Part shown: positions 26,441 to 33,973 of the stretch, one piece after another
Layout of the letters: each line of letters begins with the position of its first letter
Numbering within the stretch: the first letter of the stretch is position 1
Assembly (NCBI RefSeq): GCF_014642655.1
Contig: NZ_BMIR01000015.1
Span: 28,611-92,610 of the forward strand
Direction: 5' to 3'
Length of the DNA: 64,000 nt
Source of the DNA: Pullulanibacillus camelliae
GTDB taxonomy: Bacteria; Bacillota; Bacilli; Bacillales; Sporolactobacillaceae
The notes under the pieces: model-generated
What the model was told of the DNA's origin: nothing
Databases searched by the model: none
Seen by the model: the letters and a program-made list of their open reading frames with translations, nothing else
Program-made: the position numbers and the translations under genes

Positions 26441-26513
26441 GGGGCATTAGCTCAGCTGGGAGAGTGCTTGCATGGCATGCAAGAGGTCACGGGTTCGAGC
26501 CCCGTATGCTCCA
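26441..26513 (+). tRNA. tRNA-Ala (GGC)
   Basis: Full cloverleaf: acceptor GGGGCAT/ATGCTCC, D arm GCTC/GAGT, anticodon stem CTTGC/GCAAG around loop ATGGCAT (anticodon GGC), T arm ACGGG-TTCGAGC-CCCGT. The discriminator base is A and CCA is not encoded. The 3' 43 bases recur at 28400-28442, marking it as an integration site. Confidence 0.97.
26471..26513 (+). mobile_element. Putative attL: 3' part of tRNA-Ala
   Basis: The 43 bases from the anticodon loop to the 3' end are a direct repeat of 28400-28442, with one C/T difference in the T loop. Confidence 0.7.
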
Positions 26514-26520
26514 TCAATAG

Positions 26521-26557
26521 AAAACGCCTAGTATCAAGAGATACAGGCGTTTTTTGT
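26521..26557. terminator. Terminator downstream of tRNA-Ala
   Basis: Long stem AACGCCTAGTATC/GATACAGGCGTT with AAGA loop and TTTTTT. It lies inside the island and would now end the tRNA transcript; it is nearly symmetric, so it may also work on the other strand. Confidence 0.8.
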
Positions 26558-26618
26558 TTTTACAATCATTATAAGTTAGGGTATTTTCTGTCCGTTTTCT
26601 TTTTGTGAATATATTTTA

Positions 26619-26801
26619 TTAACTTTTTAGGCGGAGCAACTTTAAGAAGATCACCCCGCTTGTTTTCGGGTCTTTCAATGGATAACCATTTTCCTTTGTG
26701 TAATACAGAGGATATTTAGCATAGATGGTGTTTGTTTTGAAGTCTGCCTTATCCCATTGCATCCCTAAATATTTCACCTTCGCGAAGGTTTTGTGTACTA
26801 A
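26619..26801 (-). pseudogene. C-terminal remnant of an unknown protein
   Basis: An open frame without a start reads KYLGMQWDKADFKTNTIYAK, then YPLYYTKENGYPLKD, and ends in LKLLRLKS-stop. The sequence is protein-like but is preceded in frame by stop codons immediately next to the end of the ceramidase-like gene. It looks like the tail of a gene cut when the island formed. I do not recognise the parent family. Confidence 0.45.
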
Positions 26802-28063
26802 TTATTAGATTTATAAAGATTTAAAACAGTTTTGACGACTTGTTCTGCCGTATTTTCATGAGGAGACATCCACAGACCAGTTTCTGGACCATAAACAACT
26901 GGATTTATTTCCACCTCATATCCTCCATATGGATAGGACTCTCGATTGGGTAAGTATCCCAAATAACCATTTGTATATCCTCCAAAAAAGGCAAAATCAT
27001 TTTCTAAGCTATCCCTTATTTCCAATGCTGTTTCAGCGAACGGTTCCATCGGTATTCCAGAGAAAAATCCTTCATTCAATTGGATTAGTTGAACTTCTAA
27101 ATCAACTTCCAATTCTCGTTGGTTCTCTTTGTATTTATTAAGAATTTCTGTTTTCCACTTAGTTGTATTAACTCCCCATTTTTTTTCAGCAGACAATGCT
27201 ATTTTGTCAATATCCTTTGGATCTGGTATTCTTTTCAATTTCATCGATAGGTTCTTTGAAACAGAAACCATTTTTGAAATCGGTCTATAGTCAATATCAG
27301 GTAAAACGGTAAGTACGTAGCCACTTAGGGCCTGAGCCATTTTTTTTAAATCATCTTGTGTACCTCTCCATTTTGCATTTATATTTCCAGCTCCTCCCTG
27401 TATAACTACTACTGGGCAACTAAGTGTCTGCTCCAAAATTTGTTTGGTCTTACCAGGATAATCTCCCGACAGCAAAAAACTGTCACCTCTTAACACATTT
27501 GGATGTGCTGTACAAAAAATGATAACACCAATCATTTCGTTGGTATCATTATTTTTAATACCTAAGACTCCAATCCTTTTATCTACTATCCCATCCAAAT
27601 TCGTTCCCATTATTGCTTTGCCATTAACTATTTGCCTTCGGTTAACACCTATTTCACCTTTTGTAACACCCCATCCAATGTTGCAAGGTTGAAGAGCTTC
27701 ATTCGCACGGAAAACTGCTTGAAATAAATTTTCAAATAATACCGTTTTATATGCTTGATGTAGAGGGACCTTTCCTTCTGTTTCTGGTCCTGAATGAGTG
27801 TGAGTACATATAACTGTTACGTTGTCTATCTCAATTTGCAACTTTTCAGAAATCCTAACTCGTAATTGTGTGGTATCTCCAACTGACAAACCGATATTAT
27901 CAACGCTAATTAGAACAATCTTCTCTCCCTGATTTTCAAAAACAAATGCAGTAGCATAAATACGATCAAGAATGCCTTTTATTCCTCCATCTCGGTGATA
28001 ACCTATAAAATCAATCCCTAAAGGAGGTGTAATATCAATAGTATAAAGTCCTATCTTGCTCAA
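26798..28063 (-). CDS. Neutral/alkaline non-lysosomal ceramidase-like protein
   Basis: A 421-residue protein resembling the N-terminal domain of neutral ceramidases: SKIGLYTIDITPPLGIDFIGY at the start, the zinc-ligand motif THTHSGPE, a later FCTAHPNVLRGDS, and VVIQGGAGNIN. The family hydrolyses the amide bond of ceramide or acts on related N-acyl substrates. TTG 28063 is chosen because GAAGGAG lies 9 bases upstream and the family domain starts there; the frame runs on to 28306 without a ribosome site. No signal peptide, so it is likely cytoplasmic here. It is the only intact gene of the tRNA-bounded island. Confidence 0.8.
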   Translation of the reverse strand: MSKIGLYTIDITPPLGIDFIGYHRDGGIKGILDRIYATAFVFENQGEKIVLISVDNIGLSVGDTTQLRVRISEKLQIEIDNVTVICTHTHSGPETEGKVPLHQAYKTVLFENLFQAVFRANEALQPCNIGWGVTKGEIGVNRRQIVNGKAIMGTNLDGIVDKRIGVLGIKNNDTNEMIGVIIFCTAHPNVLRGDSFLLSGDYPGKTKQILEQTLSCPVVVIQGGAGNINAKWRGTQDDLKKMAQALSGYVLTVLPDIDYRPISKMVSVSKNLSMKLKRIPDPKDIDKIALSAEKKWGVNTTKWKTEILNKYKENQRELEVDLEVQLIQLNEGFFSGIPMEPFAETALEIRDSLENDFAFFGGYTNGYLGYLPNRESYPYGGYEVEINPVVYGPETGLWMSPHENTAEQVVKTVLNLYKSNN

Positions 28064-28399
28064 TTTATCAAACTCCTTCAATATAAAGTTGGCGGCTTCA
28101 TTTTCAGCCATCGTTCGTCTAAATACATTTTTTCTCGATACTAATACTATACTCATATTAACAGAAACTTTAATTAAACTAAGAGCAAAAAGTGTAATAT
28201 AAATTGGAGATACAAATATTCCAATCATAATATAGTAAAATACACTTTTACTATTATTCTGTTGACCATTTATTGCCCGAATATTGACCAAAGAATACAA
28301 GTTCAACTAATTTATCGTATTTAACCGTTTTTAAATGCTTATATATTAAGCTCTCTACCTACATTTAGCAATCCTAATTGAAAATAAAGAGTATCTATC

Positions 28400-28442
28400 C
28401 ATGGCATGCAAGAGGTCACGGGTTTGAGCCCCGTATGCTCCA
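28400..28442 (+). mobile_element. Putative attR: displaced tRNA-Ala 3' end
   Basis: 43 bases matching 26471-26513 with a single substitution (GGTTT for GGTTC). It lacks the 5' half of a tRNA and so cannot function. A weaker hairpin with TTTTTT (28457-28483) follows it and may be the original terminator of the tRNA gene. Confidence 0.7.
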
Positions 28443-28456
28443 CGATACAACATTGG

Positions 28457-28483
28457 GCTACAACAATTTTCGTAGCGTTTTTT
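28457..28483 (+). terminator. Hairpin and T-run after the displaced tRNA end
   Basis: Short stem GCTAC/GTAGC followed by GTTTTTT. Its position directly after the displaced tRNA 3' end suggests it terminated the tRNA transcript before the island arrived. Confidence 0.5.
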
Positions 28484-28507
28484 ATACTATCATTGTTTAT
28501 AAACATT

Positions 28508-28627
28508 TTATTGTTGTGCTTTACCTTGCCTTACTGAATTAAAGGCTTCCTTAAAGATCTTTTGAGCATGTGTTGGAAGGTGGCGCTTTATAGCTGTTGG
28601 AAGCTCTTTTAAAGAATTAAAAGTCAT
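28508..28627 (-). CDS. Short ChaB-family-like protein
   Basis: A 39-residue protein, MTFNSLKELPTAIKRHLPTH then AQKIFKEAFNSV, matching the core of ChaB-like proteins (L-P-x2-I/V-x3-L-P-x-H-A-Q-x-I-x3-A-F-N). AAGGAGG precedes the ATG. ChaB is named after a cation-transport locus, but its role is unclear. Shorter than typical ChaB, ending soon after the conserved helix. Confidence 0.7.
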   Translation of the reverse strand: MTFNSLKELPTAIKRHLPTHAQKIFKEAFNSVRQGKAQQ

Positions 28628-28839
28628 TGACTTTTCCTCCTTATCTCCTCTGTAAACCTTTTTAACGTCATTCACTGGCATTCATAGCGTATTGAGAAAA
28701 GCTGTCATTCAACTTGAATTTATTTACAGTAGGGGAATTTTAGCTTGATACATCTCCTTGGGTCTCTCTTCTGATCTGCAGAGAGAATAAATCACTGCAG
28801 GCAAAGGAAAAATAAGAAAAAAGGGGGTTCGGTTCAAGG

Positions 28840-29019
28840 ATGGGAGCTATTCAACGTGATGGATACACTTTTGATGTGGAGTACAGTGTTGTACTACAGC
28901 GCGCTGCTCTTCATGTCTACCAAGATGGCACGTTTATAAAAGAAGTTCCTTTTGCATTTTCTGGTCAGGCACCCACGCAAGATGACATTGATAAATCTAT
29001 CGAGGCATTTCTTTCTTAG
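28840..29019 (+). CDS. YbxH-like small protein (DUF5370 type)
   Basis: A 59-residue protein, MGAIQRDGYTFDVEYSVVLQ followed by RAALHVYQDGTFIKEVPF. This matches the short YbxH-type family of Bacillaceae as I remember it. Function unknown. A hairpin ATAGTCA/TGACTAT with TTTTT follows at about 29049-29076. Confidence 0.75.
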   Translation: MGAIQRDGYTFDVEYSVVLQRAALHVYQDGTFIKEVPFAFSGQAPTQDDIDKSIEAFLS

Positions 29020-29176
29020 CTAAGAAAATAAATGGCAGTTCGTGTGCATAGTCATTGCATGTGACTATTCCTTTTTATACTATAGAATAAACGCTCCCTG
29101 AAAAATTGAGACACTGGAAGATAGTTTTAGGTGTCTTGATGGATGTGAGTCGCTTCAGGGTTAGCGTCTCTTTTTA

Positions 29177-29331
29177 TACTATCAGAATTTATAATTGCGC
29201 TGACACTCATAAAGGAAGAGAGTATAAGTGTAACTTTGGCTTTCGCCACCTGAGGCTTGCGGACACCCTAAGTGTGTGATTTGCAAAAATCACATCAGGA
29301 GTACCAGCGAAGTGGTGCAAGCCAAGTTTTT
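29177..29331 (+). repeat. Dispersed repeat A, copy 2 (about 155 bp)
   Basis: The best-folding copy. Outer stem GGCTTGC/GCAAGCC encloses the perfect hairpin TGTGATTT-GCAA-AAATCACA (GNRA tetraloop) and hairpin ACCA/TGGT. It starts at TACTATCAGAAT on the T-run of a preceding hairpin (CCCTGA/TCAGGG, about 29092-29175). Confidence 0.8.
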
Positions 29332-29383
29332 ACTTTATCATTCATTCCAATTAGGAAAAGTGTTATATTTGGAGGATTAGGCA

Positions 29384-29782
29384 ATGCTAGAGAATCCAGT
29401 TATGAATCTGTTTGATCAGTTATCCTTGTTTGACAGGAAAATATTAAAGGGGATCAGTCGACGTGTTCGTATAGAGGATAAGAACACAAAGGCGTACACA
29501 TTCAAATTAATTGACTTTGAACTTGATCATTTAAATCCTTCTGATATAACAGAAAGGCTAAAAAGGCTTGCAAAAATGGGAATTATGACACATATAGATG
29601 GCCAAGAAGCACGGGTTCCACTGCTCACACATATTCAGTACAGAGACCCAGATAAGACGGTCACTCTGACTTTTAATTCCTTATTAAAACCTTATTATGT
29701 TGATCTTCAAGAAAAGGTACAGGCATCGTCGACAGCACCCCTGTTTAAACCAAATCGCAGCATCCGTATTAAAAAATCATAA
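29384..29782 (+). CDS. Hypothetical protein, possible Rep_3-like winged-helix domain
   Basis: A 132-residue protein. The middle section is a plausible winged helix (DHLNPSDITERLKRLAKMGI), and VTLTFNSLLKPYYVDLQ resembles the second strand-helix unit of Rep_3 plasmid replication initiators. It is too short for a full initiator and no iteron array is visible. GGAGGAT precedes the ATG. It may be a domesticated or truncated plasmid gene, or an unrelated regulator. Confidence 0.55.
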   Translation: MLENPVMNLFDQLSLFDRKILKGISRRVRIEDKNTKAYTFKLIDFELDHLNPSDITERLKRLAKMGIMTHIDGQEARVPLLTHIQYRDPDKTVTLTFNSLLKPYYVDLQEKVQASSTAPLFKPNRSIRIKKS

Positions 29783-29904
29783 ATCATCCCTATTTGCTCC
29801 AGTGTAATGTGCAGATTTAATAGCCTTCAGAATGGTGATTCGTTTTTTTGTCTTTTGTCTTTGACCTTCTTTTTCGTTAAAGTGGCGAAAAGGGGGTTTT
29901 AGGC

Positions 29905-30831
29905 ATGGAAAAACGAAGCAACAATCATTTACAAGGGATTGATGTGAGTCATTGGCAAGGGACTATTGACTGGAAGCGGGTGGAAAGATCTGGAGTGGCT
30001 TTTGCTTATATTAAGGCGACGGAGGGGACGACCTTTGTCGATCCAATGCTGGCCACACATGCTCGAGCGATAAAGGAAACGAAGCTACACGTCGGGTTCT
30101 ATCATTTTGCAAGGTTTACGGATAATGCTTCTGCTCAGCATGAAGCTAAGCATTTTGGTTCGACTGTTGCGCCTTATACCTCGGATTTGTTACCCGCTCT
30201 GGATGTTGAAGTGGATATAGGATTAAATAAGCGTCAGCTTTCAGAGCTTATCCTTATCTTCTGTCAAGCGGTTAAGAAGCAAACAGGGCAGGATGTCATG
30301 CTGTATACGAATACAAACTTCTCCAAGCTGCATTTAGATCATGCTTTGCATCAGCTCCCATTGTGGATAGCTGAATATAATCGTTCGTCTCCACAGGATA
30401 ATGGTATATGGGGAGATTGGGCTGTTTTTCAGTATTCGAATAAAGGAAGGATTCCTGGGATCAGTGGTCATGTTGATTTAGATGAAATGCAGAAGCATTT
30501 GGTTATCCCGTCAAGAAGCGGGCATGAGATCTATAAAATCAAACAGGGGGATACCTTTTGGGAGTTGGAAAATCGTTGGATGTTGCCGCAGGGTGCTTTG
30601 ACAAAGGCTAATCCTAATCTGAATCCTAGAGAGTTAAAGATAGGACAGACCATCATCATTCCCGAGAATTCAACGGCAAAGAAAAAGCAGTATACGATTC
30701 AAGCTGGGGATACCTTTTGGGGCATTGAGGAAGCTCATCATTGGAAGCATGGCACATTACAAGCACTTAATCCTCATATTGCTCCAAGACACCTACAGGT
30801 GGGCGAGCAAATCTTAGTTCCTGAAAAGTGA
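29905..30831 (+). CDS. GH25 lysozyme with two C-terminal LysM domains
   Basis: A 308-residue cell-wall muramidase. The GH25 barrel covers residues 10-195, with GIDVSHWQGTIDW and AYIKATEG at the start and the catalytic acidic pair in PALDVEVD. Two LysM modules follow (about 210-255 and 262-308: YKIKQGDTFWELE and YTIQAGDTFWGIE), which bind peptidoglycan. No signal peptide: the protein begins MEKRSNNHLQ. It may act in the mother cell, be released by lysis, or derive from a phage endolysin. AAGGGGG precedes the start. Confidence 0.9.
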   Translation: MEKRSNNHLQGIDVSHWQGTIDWKRVERSGVAFAYIKATEGTTFVDPMLATHARAIKETKLHVGFYHFARFTDNASAQHEAKHFGSTVAPYTSDLLPALDVEVDIGLNKRQLSELILIFCQAVKKQTGQDVMLYTNTNFSKLHLDHALHQLPLWIAEYNRSSPQDNGIWGDWAVFQYSNKGRIPGISGHVDLDEMQKHLVIPSRSGHEIYKIKQGDTFWELENRWMLPQGALTKANPNLNPRELKIGQTIIIPENSTAKKKQYTIQAGDTFWGIEEAHHWKHGTLQALNPHIAPRHLQVGEQILVPEK

Positions 30832-30841
30832 TATAGAAAAA

Positions 30842-30865
30842 GTCCCTGAATCTTCATTCAGGGAC
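30842..30865. terminator. Perfect hairpin after the GH25 gene
   Basis: Stem GTCCCTGAAT/ATTCAGGGAC with CTTC loop. On the plus strand it is followed by AAAAC, so the T-run exists only on the minus strand. Confidence 0.5.
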
Positions 30866-31044
30866 AAAACAAGGGGGAGAAGATAGATAGCTTGTTACTA
30901 GTATGGTCAGCAAAGCTAATCTTATACGTATGTCTTTGAATTTTTTTCAGATAATGAAATACACCACATGCACAGGCGGATATAGTCACTTAACAAAGGT
31001 GAATTCTAAAGAGCCTTGTTTGTAAGTGTTAGGAGGACGATAGC

Positions 31045-31581
31045 GTGATAAAGCAACAGATAATACCAGCGATTCGACGGTTCAAGGACTTTGAGAAAGG
31101 TATAAAAAGTGACCATGAATATGTCGTGTTATTAGATACCCATTTGGCGACCTTAAAAAGCGTGGTCAAAACAGTGCATAATGAAGGTCGCAAGGTTCTC
31201 ATTCATGTGGACTTAATCCAAGGCCTTAAAAGTGATGAGCAAGCCACAGAATTTCTTTGTCAGGAAATCAAGCCAGACGGTTTAATTTCAACACGTTCCC
31301 ATGTTTTGCAAGCGGCTAAGAAAAAAGGAGTCATGATTGTACAGAGGCTCTTTATGATTGACTCTGGAGCGCTTGAGACGAGCTACCGTTTAGCTGAAAA
31401 GATTGAACCTCATTTTATCGAGGTGCTCCCAGGAGTAGTCCCAGAGTTGATTAAAGAGGTGCATGAAAATACAGGGATTCCTGTGATAGCTGGTGGACTT
31501 ATCCGAACGCCTGAAAATGTTCAAAACGCGTTAGACTACGGAGCAACCGCGGTCACCACGTCTAATCCTGCCCTATGGTAG
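31045..31581 (+). CDS. glpP: Glycerol uptake operon antiterminator GlpP
   Basis: A 178-residue TIM-barrel-like regulator that, in B. subtilis, binds the glpD leader mRNA with glycerol-3-phosphate and prevents early termination. Recognised from VHNEGRKVLIHVDLIQGL, GLISTRSHVL and IPVIAGGLIRTPENV. GTG 31045 follows AGGAGGA. It lies directly upstream of glpD; no glpF or glpK is present between them. Confidence 0.93.
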   Translation: MIKQQIIPAIRRFKDFEKGIKSDHEYVVLLDTHLATLKSVVKTVHNEGRKVLIHVDLIQGLKSDEQATEFLCQEIKPDGLISTRSHVLQAAKKKGVMIVQRLFMIDSGALETSYRLAEKIEPHFIEVLPGVVPELIKEVHENTGIPVIAGGLIRTPENVQNALDYGATAVTTSNPALW

Positions 31582-31615
31582 GCGAGAGCTCCTTAATAGG
31601 CGGTGGGGAACATGC

Positions 31616-31644
31616 TTGAATTTTGTAGCGATGAGGTATATAAT
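31616..31644 (+). promoter_or_regulatory. Sigma-A promoter of glpD
   Basis: TTGAAT, 17-base spacer, TATAAT. Transcription would start about 30 bases before the leader terminator. Confidence 0.7.
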
Positions 31645-31678
31645 AAAGGTAAGTTAATAAGAGCGTATGAGTCATTGA

Positions 31679-31739
31679 GAGACTACGAGTTATCTAATGT
31701 AGATATTTCCGCATTAGATCGCTTGTAGTCTCTTTTTTT
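31679..31739 (+). terminator. glpD leader terminator, target of GlpP antitermination
   Basis: Outer stem GAGACTAC/GTAGTCTC and inner stem TCTAATG/CATTAGA, followed by seven T. It lies between the promoter and the glpD start, as expected for glycerol-3-phosphate/GlpP control. Confidence 0.8.
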
Positions 31740-31770
31740 GACTTATAACCCTTTGAATGAGGTGGATATG

Positions 31771-33435
31771 ATGACTTTTTCAAGCAAGAAAAGACAGGAT
31801 TATATGACAAGCATGGCAGAAGAACAACTTGATTTATTAGTTATTGGTGGCGGTATTACAGGAGCAGGGATTGCTCTCGATGCTGTATCACGTGGTATAA
31901 ATATTGGGTTGATTGAAATGCAAGACTTCGCTGCAGGCACTTCAAGTCGCTCAACAAAGCTCGTTCATGGCGGATTGCGTTATTTAAAACAATTTGAGAT
32001 TAAATTGGTGGCGGAAGTTGGGAAAGAGCGGGCCATTGTTTATGAAAACGCGCCGCATGTTACAACTCCAGTATGGATGATGCTTCCTTTCTATAAAGGA
32101 GGAACCTTTGGTTCCTTTTCAACGTCCATTGGGTTAAAGGTGTATGACTTTCTTGCAGGTGTAAAACGCAGTGAACGTCGCAGCATGTTGAATAAAGAGC
32201 AAACGTTAAAAAGAGAGCCATTGCTTAAAGCAGAGGATCTCAAGGGTGGCGGCGTTTATGTGGAATACCGCACAGATGATGCCCGACTCACTTTAGAAAC
32301 GATGAAAGCAGCTGTGGATAAAGGGGCAAAAGCGGTCAATTATGTAAAAGCGGAACAGCTTCTTTATGATGAGCATGGAAAAATTATCGGGGTTGAAGCG
32401 GTCGATCAAATCACAGGTGAATCTTATCAATTGTATGCTAAAAAGATTGTGAATGCCGCAGGTCCATGGGTGGACACTCTTCGTGAAATTGATCATTCGA
32501 AAAAGGGGAAAACCCTGCATTTGACCAAAGGTGTCCATCTTGTCATTGATGGTGGGCGGTTCCCGTTACAAAATGCTGTGTATTTTGACACCCCTAGTGG
32601 AGATGGCCGGATGCTCTTTGCTATTCCGAGAGAAGGCAAGGTTTATGTCGGAACAACAGATACTAACTATAAAGCTGACCCAAAAAATCCAAAAATGACA
32701 AAAGAGGATCGCGATTATATTTTAGAGGCAGTAAATGGGCTATTCCCAAGTTTAGGCTTGACTAAGGATGATGTGGAATCCAGCTGGGCAGGTGTTCGTC
32801 CACTCATTCATGAAGAAGGAAAATCACCTTCAGAGATTTCTCGTAAGGATGAAGTTTTTCTTTCAGATTCGGGACTAATTACGATTGCTGGAGGTAAACT
32901 TACTGGTTATCGTAAAATGGCTGAAAAAGTGGTGGACCTTGTTAGTCAGCAGCTTTCTCAGGAGGAAAAACGTTCATTTCCAGGCTGTTTGACCAAGGAC
33001 CTTCGCTTATCCGGTGGGGATATCGGTGGATCGGATAAGTTCCCAGCTTTTGAGGCAGCTAAGCTTGATGAAGGTAAGGCCTTGGGGCTAAATGAAGCAC
33101 AAGCAAAGCAGTTGATCCATCGGTACGGTAGTAATGTGGATCACCTTTACCGCATCATCAAAGATCATGTGGATGAAGCGGCGGCGGCTGGACTTCCTAT
33201 CGATGTCTTTGCGATGCTCCGTTATGGTATAGATTATGAATTAACCGTTACACCATTAGACTTCTTTTTAAGAAGAACAGGTGCATTGCTCTTTAATATT
33301 GATTGGGTTTATGAATGGAAGCAGCCGGTCATTACTTTTCTCGCCCGAGAATTTAGTTGGACGGATGAGCAAAGACAGGCTTATGAACAAGAGCTAGATG
33401 CAATGATTAAACAATCCGTTTCACCTGAAGAATAA
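31771..33435 (+). CDS. glpD: Aerobic glycerol-3-phosphate dehydrogenase
   Basis: FAD-dependent, membrane-associated enzyme that oxidises glycerol-3-phosphate to dihydroxyacetone phosphate and reduces quinone. The 554-residue product has the FAD motif LLVIGGGITGAGIALDAVSR, SSRSTKLVHGGLRYLKQFE, WAGVRPL and GGKLTGYRKMAE. ATG 31771 is chosen, 5-6 bases after GAGGTGG, and gives the normal family length. It is controlled by the leader terminator just upstream. Confidence 0.95.
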   Translation: MTFSSKKRQDYMTSMAEEQLDLLVIGGGITGAGIALDAVSRGINIGLIEMQDFAAGTSSRSTKLVHGGLRYLKQFEIKLVAEVGKERAIVYENAPHVTTPVWMMLPFYKGGTFGSFSTSIGLKVYDFLAGVKRSERRSMLNKEQTLKREPLLKAEDLKGGGVYVEYRTDDARLTLETMKAAVDKGAKAVNYVKAEQLLYDEHGKIIGVEAVDQITGESYQLYAKKIVNAAGPWVDTLREIDHSKKGKTLHLTKGVHLVIDGGRFPLQNAVYFDTPSGDGRMLFAIPREGKVYVGTTDTNYKADPKNPKMTKEDRDYILEAVNGLFPSLGLTKDDVESSWAGVRPLIHEEGKSPSEISRKDEVFLSDSGLITIAGGKLTGYRKMAEKVVDLVSQQLSQEEKRSFPGCLTKDLRLSGGDIGGSDKFPAFEAAKLDEGKALGLNEAQAKQLIHRYGSNVDHLYRIIKDHVDEAAAAGLPIDVFAMLRYGIDYELTVTPLDFFLRRTGALLFNIDWVYEWKQPVITFLAREFSWTDEQRQAYEQELDAMIKQSVSPEE

Positions 33436-33446
33436 TCACTTAGAAT

Positions 33447-33497
33447 GCGCTCCCCTGTCTATGTTTTTCCCACCGGCAGGGGAGTCGTTTTTATTGC
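33447..33497 (+). terminator. Terminator of glpD
   Basis: Stem CTCCCCTG/CAGGGGAG followed by TCGTTTTTATT. Confidence 0.7.
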
Positions 33498-33654
33498 AGG
33501 GAGAAAGTGTTTGATCCTTTGGATGACGAGGGTGCCTGTCTAGCTTTCAGTCGTTTTTCAGTTGTCGTATGTTCATCCTGTTGGCGTCTTGTATCTTATG
33601 TCCTCATCCACTTGGTCTGGCGAAGCTTCCAAATTGCAACCAAAGCAAGGAGTA

Positions 33655-33725
33655 TTTTAGCTAAGGTGGGCTTCAAATTAACAAAAGGCATCCTCAAAAT
33701 AACAACAAGCTGTCGTCAAAGCGCA
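33655..33725. repeat. Short copy of the 24-bp ACAAAAG repeat
   Basis: Two to three subunits: TCAAATTAACAAAAGGC, TCAAAATAACAACAAGC and TCAAAGCGCAGACGG, spaced 24 bases apart, as in the block at 22.1-22.7 kb. No gene is supported in the 500 bases between glpD and the AEC transporter. Confidence 0.6.
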
Positions 33726-33973
33726 GACGGCTCCCCTGATTTTATAATATCTTTAATGCCAAAAAACACCGAGCGTTCCCTCTGGCTTTCTTAATTTTTC
33801 ATTGATTCTGAAGCGAAAGGCTTTTTCTTAAACTAAAAACAAGGTTATAATTAAAATTGCACTGGCTGAATTAAGGAAGGGGTGTTTGTACTGTCCTATT
33901 TTTGTGGATTCAGGCACCTGAGTCTTGTTTTCTATAAAGTGTGATGAAAGATAGAAAGATGAGGGGGAGACGG

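Larger units (their letters stand above)
26514..28442. mobile_element. Small tRNA-borne genomic island, about 1.9 kb
   Basis: Segment between the intact tRNA-Ala and the displaced duplicate of its 3' end. Contents: a terminator, a decayed coding remnant, and one ceramidase-like gene. By eye it is more AT-rich than the flanks. There is no integrase, so it is either the deleted remainder of a larger element or was mobilised in trans. After the right repeat the chromosome-like small genes resume. Confidence 0.65.

Noticed and set aside
28064..28306. N-terminal extension of the ceramidase-like gene to TTG 28306 with a putative membrane segment
   Set aside because: No ribosome site at 28306 or at ATG 28111, while GAAGGAG sits correctly before TTG 28063, where the family domain starts.
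33507..33794. 95-residue frame after glpD
   Set aside because: No ribosome site, odd composition, and it overlaps a copy of the non-coding 24-bp repeat.
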